Below are positions 58,861-64,000 of a DNA stretch of 64,000 nucleotides, in pieces. Within the stretch, counting starts at the first letter, position 1; the number at the start of each line of letters is the position of its first letter. The position numbers and the translations under genes were made by a program. This stretch comes from Thamnidium elegans (lineage: Eukaryota > Mucoromycota > Mucoromycetes > Mucorales > Mucoraceae), in assembly GCA_025201345.1 (NCBI GenBank), contig JAIXMG010000026.1:310001-374000 (forward strand), read 5' to 3'. The notes beneath the pieces were generated by a model. That model saw only the letters and a program-made list of their open reading frames with translations, made no database searches and was not told where the DNA came from.

Positions 58861-59600
58861 ATTAAAAACGTACTTTTTTGTTTTTTTTTCGATTTTCTTT
58901 TTTGGGGGTCGACCCCTTTTGCTTTTTGGCCAAAAATCGCAGTTTTTTTACAATTACTCCGGATCCAAGTTTTCTTTCTTTATGAAAAAAACAAGGATAG
59001 TAAAGTGCTCTTTTAGACGCATTTAATGCTTTTTAAATCAAACTTTTACTTCAAAAATTGAAAGAGTAATCACCTTTTAAAAATAACTTTTTTTTTGGAA
59101 AAAATGACACGCGTTTTTTGTGTAACAATTTTTCTTGATTTTTTCTTTTACGTGATTACATAAAATATATTTTTCTATTACTATTTTTAATTATAGCAAT
59201 AATTATAGATCTTCAAAAACTCTTCATTGTTTACTTATAAATGAAAGTGCTACAACCAAAACTGAGCGAGAAAACACGCTTTAAAAAATCGCTATTTTAA
59301 GTTCCGCTTAACTCGAATTTTAGTAAAAAAAAAAACGTCTATAAACGTTGAGCACTCGCTCCATGTTTTTAGTAAAAATATACTTTTAGATGTATTATAT
59401 GCGTATAAAAGAGTGCTTTATTAGCATTATTTTTTTTACAGAGAAAGGCAAAGTAGGTCTGGAGTAATTGCCAAAATACCGTGAAAAAAAATCGAAAAAC
59501 AAAAGGGGTTGACCCCCCAAAATGATCAAAAATGGCAAAAATTACCGACCACAAAAAAAGTAGAAAAAATCGAAAAAAATATAAAACAACAAGCGGTTTT
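58861..59600. repeat. Long imperfect inverted repeat, about 740 bp
   Basis: Left arm about 58861-59060, right arm about 59385-59600, centre near 59.2 kb. Matching blocks: GGGGGTCGACCCCTTTT (58904-58920) against AAAAGGGGTTGACCCCCC (59501-59518); CAATTACTCCGGATCC against GGTCTGGAGTAATTG; and TAAAGTGCTCTTTTAGACGCAT (59000-59021) against ATGCGTATAAAAGAGTGCTTTA (59399-59420). The arms are about 75-80 per cent alike by eye, with no open frame inside. It could be a foldback or MITE-like element or an old inverted duplication. Terminal motif and target duplication were not found, so class is open. Confidence 0.65.
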
Positions 59601-60371
59601 TAATATTTGATGTTAAAGAAGATGTTCTGGCGACTAACATTTACTAAGTAGTGTAGGCGAAATAGTTATTTACTGGCGCTTAATCATACATTGAAAACAC
59701 CTTATTCCAACACTGTTAAAATCGTCTTTTTTGGAAGTGATGCTGAGATATTCGTAAACAACGATGGATTATAATACTTAAAATACTTCTTGAACTTGTT
59801 CAAATCATTGTAAAAAAAAAAAAAAAAAAAAAATATGCGGTATATCTCTTTTTTACAAGAGCTCAAACATTTGAATTATTTTGGATATGATTAAATTCTT
59901 TAACGTTGTCAATTAAGATATTACAGAGCTACTTACTAGAATACCGCGTAACAATACGGTTTAATTACTTTGTAAGATTTATTTCATTATCCTTTTCCTA
60001 TTAGTTTGGTTATTACTTCTTTGCTTATGTATAGCATCAATTGATAATACACTTTGAAGACTAGACGCTTCCATTCAGTTTCTTCATAAATTAAATAAAC
60101 ACATCTCAAAATTAGTTGAAATATTCCTTTATAAATCTATTTTCGAGTCGATCCAAAGCATTATGGTGTACGGACCTGATAAAGCTAGACGGAAACAATT
60201 AGAGTTAATATAGCACTTAAGGATATAAAAGCGACTCCCTTTTTTTTTAAAAAAAAATGGCTACGTGGTTTTTTTAAAAAGTTATTTATTCTCTTAAATA
60301 GTTCATTCTATAGGATATAAATTCAATGTATATACAGGTAAGTGTACAAATAAAAATAATATAATTATTAC

Positions 60372-60402
<31 letters not shown>

Positions 60403-60418
60403 TAGCTTTCGTAAGCTA
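59601..60418. other. Spacer with A-runs
   Basis: About 820 bp of AT-rich sequence, with a run of 23 A near 59812-59833 and one of 29 A at 60372-60400 just past the stop of the minus-strand membrane protein gene. No coding frame, RNA gene or repeat was recognised beyond these. Confidence 0.5.
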
Positions 60419-61475
60419 TTATACAAAGTCTGAATACTGTCTACCTGACTTTTGTGGATCTTGTCCGATTTGAGCGAGTTTACCTGTTTTATAAGCAGCC
60501 CAATCGCGTACAAAATGCACGCAAAGCATAAAGAAGAATATAACGACGACCAAAGAGAGGATTAAAAGGTACCAAACTGCAGCGGCAGGCCCTTGATCCC
60601 AACTTAAAAATGGATATAACCATTTTTTTTCACTATAGTATATGTTGTTAAAAAAATGTAATAGTCACCCCTCTCAAAAAAAGTCTAAATAAGGTTACCA
60701 TGTATATATAATAATTGCCAAGAGTAGATACAACACAGTCGTAAAGAACACGAATAAAACTAAGCGAATAGGTAATACTATACGATTTAAAACGACATCA
60801 ATAAACATTAGGAAGAATGAAGCACCGTGAACAGATACATTTATCCAGGCTACCACTGGATCCGCTACAAAATTAAATTTTTAAGTATGCTATATCTGAC
60901 AATCAGTATACTAATTAGTTTTATACCATTAGATTGCATCCGACTTAAGATCGACCAAAAGATAACTGGAGTAAGAACACTTTTTTTAAAAGATTTAGTA
61001 ACATGTATACCAATAACAGATAATTACATTTACTTGAATGTAATTACGGTACTATAAAGATAAAGGTACATATAGTTTAAGCAGGGGTGTTGTTGTAATA
61101 TAACGTCTATACTTTTCGATCGTAAATATCGATAATGATATATACTCGAGATCTATTATATCACTTGTTAAAAAATTGTACATATACAAATACATAAAAT
61201 TAAGTACTTACAACTAGATAAGCGTGGAGGCCCACAAATGTCATTGTTGTAAAGGCTTTAAAGAATCCCGCAAATCTATCCAACTGAATCATCACTACGA
61301 AATAAGCCCAGAATACAATGGTCGAATAAAGGGCTAGGATAAGTCTAACAAAAAAGAATGCTTTGGATGACATCCAGTGTGAAGTAAAGGCCTGTTCTGG
61401 AGCGAATCGGTCGAGGTTAAACCATCGAATAACTCTATAGTTTGATGATGGTATACGATGATCTTGATAATTCAT
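60419..61475 (-). CDS. Multi-pass membrane protein, rolling-stone/FAR-17a/AIG1-like
   Basis: Exons: 61475-61212, 61051-61011, 60979-60927, 60864-60699, 60632-60419; 245 residues. Two internal exons are only 41 and 53 nt; both were found from continuity with the family and keep phase (TG/T and G/CG codons split). About six hydrophobic segments are visible: MSSKAFFFVRLILALYSTIV, FKAFTTMTFVGLHAYLVV, CVLTPVIFWSILSR, VSVHGASFFLMFIDVVLN, VLFVFFTTVLYLLLAIIIY and VWYLLILSLVVVIFFFML. The HG...DV-LN block and the KKWLYPFLSWDQGP block resemble the His and PxLDW blocks of rolling-stone and AIG1 proteins, some of which hydrolyse branched fatty-acid esters. The assignment is by pattern, so enzyme activity is open. 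Confidence 0.75.
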
Positions 61476-62457
61476 AGTGAGAGTTAATAGAAAAGAAAAG
61501 AAAAGAAAAATAAAGTAAAATAATAACAGTTTAATATAGATGTAAGAAGCTCAAAGACCTTTGTGTATTAAGTTTATGATGTAAAAATAGATGTCAACTT
61601 TTTCTATAGGGCTGCAAGATAATGAGTATTACTACTAACTAATAGGTTCCTTTATATACATGTGTTAATAGCAATGGTCTAAATTAATAATAATAAAAAA
61701 TGGACGGTATATAGGCAGGTTTTGCATCATCCAGGGAACTAATTGTATAGCATAAAAATCCAGTTTTATTTTAAAAAAAGTAAATGAAAAAGGATTAACT
61801 AATTATTTATTTGGTTTATCTTTTACGTAAATCTCGATCTACATATCATAAACGTTTCAGGTAAACTTTCTTTTTTTGTGTTGCAAATAAATTTTGCCAT
61901 TTTCGAAAAACTTCTTTTTTCCTGCTGCCTTTCCTACTAGATAAGCTTTTAAGTATGTATAATTAGACAACGTGCTCGCAAATGACACTATATTATTCCT
62001 TAAATAGCATGTACAACGAGCATTTGTACTTTTCCCCCTACTTAGTATAGAAAAAAAAAGTTTAAATAAACTCTAATTACATGCAGGATTTATATGAGAT
62101 ACATGGTAGACAGCATTTTTTTTTAGAGTCTATAGCGTGGTGGTGTATCGCAAAATAACGACACTATGACTTGTAATTCGACGCAATTGTATTTGGATCT
62201 AGGTCCTATCTACTTTGTAATAATAACATATTTAAACATACTCGACATATATTTTGGCATCCCTCCTTAACTAAAAAGAAAAAAAAAAGCGTACACGATA
62301 AGTACGAAATAATATACTGATATTGATCGATTCACAGCAAGTACATTTTTTTTTTGGAGTGTAGAAATATATAAAGGTTGTTTTTTTTTTAAAAAAAAAA
62401 AAGAAAAGTATGAAGTTTATTTTATGAAGATGAGACAAATAAGAGATAGATAAGAGT
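61476..62457. other. Spacer between membrane protein and TMA7
   Basis: About 980 bp of AT-rich spacer with scattered T-runs and small open frames that translate homopolymers (for example 62271-62489 minus, which overlaps the TMA7 gene). It must contain the promoter of the membrane-protein gene and the 3' region of TMA7. Nothing else was recognised. Confidence 0.5.
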
Positions 62458-62807
62458 TTATTTCTTTCCAGACTTCTTGATACCACCACTGACTATAAAT
62501 GAAATGAAAATTAGATACGATTGTAAATTTATCTAGAATATATATGACTTACGCAAAGGACCCTTTCCGGCAGCCTTAGTTTGCATTTCCTTTAACTTCT
62601 TGGCTTCTTCCATCTTCTTCTTCTTGAAGGCAACATCTTCCTCCTATTTGATCGAAAAAAAAAAAAAAAAAATTAAAAAAAAAAGATCTTTTTTTATTTT
62701 TTTTTATAAAAAAAAATCGCTTTTTTTCAACTTACATCATCAGAACCACCTTGAGCCTTCTTGGGCTTCTTGAGAGGCTTAAGTTTACCACCTTGTCTAC
62801 CAGACAT
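62458..62807 (-). CDS. TMA7: Translation machinery-associated protein 7
   Basis: Ribosome-associated small basic protein (TMA7/CCDC72). Exons: 62807-62736, 62643-62553, 62492-62458; 65 residues (family 64). The sequence opens MSGRQGGKLKPLKKPKKAQG, continues with the helical EEDVAFKKKKMEEAKKLKEM and ends KGPLLSGGIKKSGKK, the conserved family ends. Codon Leu in GPLL is split by intron 2. The exact role in translation is unknown in any fungus; loss in yeast is reported to alter protein synthesis slightly. It is too split to be found as one ORF. Confidence 0.93.
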
Positions 62808-63411
62808 ATTTATTAAATTAGTAAAGTATGAATGAGGCTTTTTTTTCCTTGCGAGAATATTTTATGAGAGAAATTTTTTTTAGTTCATTTCAAATTGCGC
62901 TATAGACGTCATCAAGCTGTTTCAAGCTTTCTCTCTCTCTCCTTGAAGCCTTTTTTTTTTTTGCTTTGATAGACAATGTGTTATTCCAAGCAGAAGATTC
63001 TACAAGTATTATTGTCAAAAACTAGATGCACTTTTTGAGACTAAAAGTTACTAAATATCGGGAAAAAAATAATCGAGCAAGTTGATACTTCCATGACTAT
63101 ACTATTTCAAGACAATAATATAAATTTATCATTGTGCTTTTACATTGCCGATATTGCTCATCATACATATGCGTTATCTACCCAGTGTTACGTACATGTA
63201 AAACTAGGAAGATTTCTACGTCAAAGAGCATCTGTATATCTCGATAACGGATTATTTGTAGCCGAATAAAAGGAAAAAAAAAAAAAGACCAGCTTTAATA
63301 ATTGTAAATGTAAACCGTATAAAACGTCTATTTTATTTTTAAGATAACTAGATGCTTAATGATCTAAAATACCAATAGTATTTGATCAAGATGTACACGT
63401 ATTTTCTATTC
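62808..63411. other. Spacer between TMA7 and amine oxidase
   Basis: About 600 bp of AT-rich spacer containing the TMA7 promoter and the 3' region of the amine oxidase gene; a CT-rich block (CTTTCTCTCTCTCTC, about 62928-62943) lies upstream of TMA7. No gene was recognised. Confidence 0.5.
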
Positions 63412-63951
63412 TTAATAAAGCTGTTGATGAAGAAATTTAGGAGTTTTACGTTCATCACAACCAGTGACGTATTTATACATTTCAGTTCTAGGACAAGAAG
63501 AATTTGATAGGCAACGTACGATAATATTTGCAACGTATTCTCCTTCGAACCAAGCACCATGTAAAAAACCATAAAAATCAGCGGACATGGCCTCACCTGC
63601 AAACCACAACGTATTCTTTAAAGGCGCACGCATATTCAGGTGATGCTTTTTCAGTGCACCAATAGGCCAATTTGAATAAGAACCCCGAAAGAGAGGATGT
63701 TGATGCCAGCGCGGGATCAGTATATCTGTTGGCTCTTGATAGACACCAAACATACGTTGAATGACCTGCATGATCTCTTGTTTGACTTGGGTGTCTGTCA
63801 TTCGTTCAATACGCCGTGATTCCATATCTGTCGTTGTTACCATTAATATATTATCTGTTTGTTGTTGAAATAAATAACCTGGTGCATTCAAATTTTGCCA
63901 AACCGTATAATAACTTCCATGCTGTGTTACATTATTGGCATAAAGCGCAAA
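63412..63951 (-). CDS. Flavin-containing amine oxidase (polyamine oxidase-like), 3' exon only
   Basis: The last exon (179 codons plus stop) of a gene that continues past the right edge; it opens after a TTTTAG acceptor at 63952-63957. It reads FALYANNVTQHGSYYTVWQN, then PGYLFQQQTDNILMVTTTDM, the helix DTQVKQEIMQVIQRMFGV, and PTDILIPRWHQHPLFRGSYS with NWPIGA. The FAD-binding C-terminal block follows as NTLWFAGEAMSADFYGFLHG and AWFEGEYVANIIV, the signature of monoamine and polyamine oxidases (FAGEA, then G-x-x-HGA). The tail CSNSSCPRTEMYKYVTG-type region with Cys residues suggests a secreted or extracellular form, but the N-terminus is not visible. The substrate is unknown. Confidence 0.9.
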   Translation of the reverse strand, partial: FALYANNVTQHGSYYTVWQNLNAPGYLFQQQTDNILMVTTTDMESRRIERMTDTQVKQEIMQVIQRMFGVYQEPTDILIPRWHQHPLFRGSYSNWPIGALKKHHLNMRAPLKNTLWFAGEAMSADFYGFLHGAWFEGEYVANIIVRCLSNSSCPRTEMYKYVTGCDERKTPKFLHQQLY

Positions 63952-64000
63952 CTAAAACATATACAAGGTTAAATTAATTTTTTTATTTTACTTTTTAATT

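Overview
This is a nuclear window from an AT-rich fungus, most likely an early-diverging one (Mucoromycota, probably Mucorales); that placement is inference from gene content and base composition. Genes carry many short introns, mostly 50-100 bp, with GTAAGT-type donors and TAG or CAG acceptors. Spacers and introns are full of long A or T homopolymers (up to 57 nt). I found no plasmid, phage, CRISPR or bacterial-type operon structure. Gene models below were joined by hand: each internal exon was checked for reading phase and for continuity with the named family.

Layout. 1-13.6 kb: 5' part of a NIPA-type Mg2+ transporter (-), glutamate-cysteine ligase modifier subunit (+), a decayed stretch with a 31-bp tandem repeat and a broken second NIPA copy, ribosomal protein eL41 (+), small ORFs, a coiled-coil protein (+), tRNA-Glu(CTC) (-), a low-complexity protein (-) with a paralogue 39 kb away, a TMEM164-like membrane protein (-), an aldo-keto reductase (-) and ESCRT-III Vps24/CHMP3 (-). 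13.7-19.7 kb: LSM3 (+), a 3-kb gene-poor tract and a YANK/STK32-like kinase (-). 19.6-24.6 kb is gene-poor. 24.5-33.3 kb: RapGAP-domain protein (+), CHORD-CS co-chaperone (+), FAF2/Ubx2-like UBX protein (-), syntaxin-18/Ufe1 SNARE (+). 33.3-34.0 kb: a dead Tc1/mariner element with long inverted repeats. 34.6-44.7 kb: P5B ATPase, HSF-type factor, MedA-like DUF7082 regulator (all +). 44.7-49.0 kb: two uncharacterised genes (-) with GC-AG introns, IPP isomerase (+), and the second low-complexity paralogue (+). 49.2-58.2 kb: eS28 (+), ADIP-like coiled-coil protein (-), decayed gene (+), Ump1 proteasome chaperone (+), MCC-alpha-like biotin carboxylase (-), Sgt1 (-). 58.8-59.6 kb is a long imperfect inverted repeat. 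60.4-64 kb: rolling-stone/AIG1-like membrane protein (-), Tma7 (-), and the 3' end of a flavin amine oxidase (-).

The genes are mostly housekeeping: proteostasis (CHORD protein, Sgt1, FAF2, Ump1, HSF), membrane traffic (Vps24, Ufe1), translation (eL41, eS28, Tma7, tRNA), metabolism (GCLM, IDI, AKR, carboxylase, amine oxidase) and transport (NIPA, P5B ATPase). CHORD protein and Sgt1 are known Hsp90 co-chaperones that act together, but they lie 27 kb apart and I see no clustering by function. The most unusual items are the two-member protein family sharing the YPPKPL-YSP motif, an eL41 start codon assembled by splicing, two adjacent genes with GC-AG introns, the degenerate Tc1 element, the long inverted repeat, and a carboxylase with a variant biotin site. 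I did not find a clear new multi-gene system.
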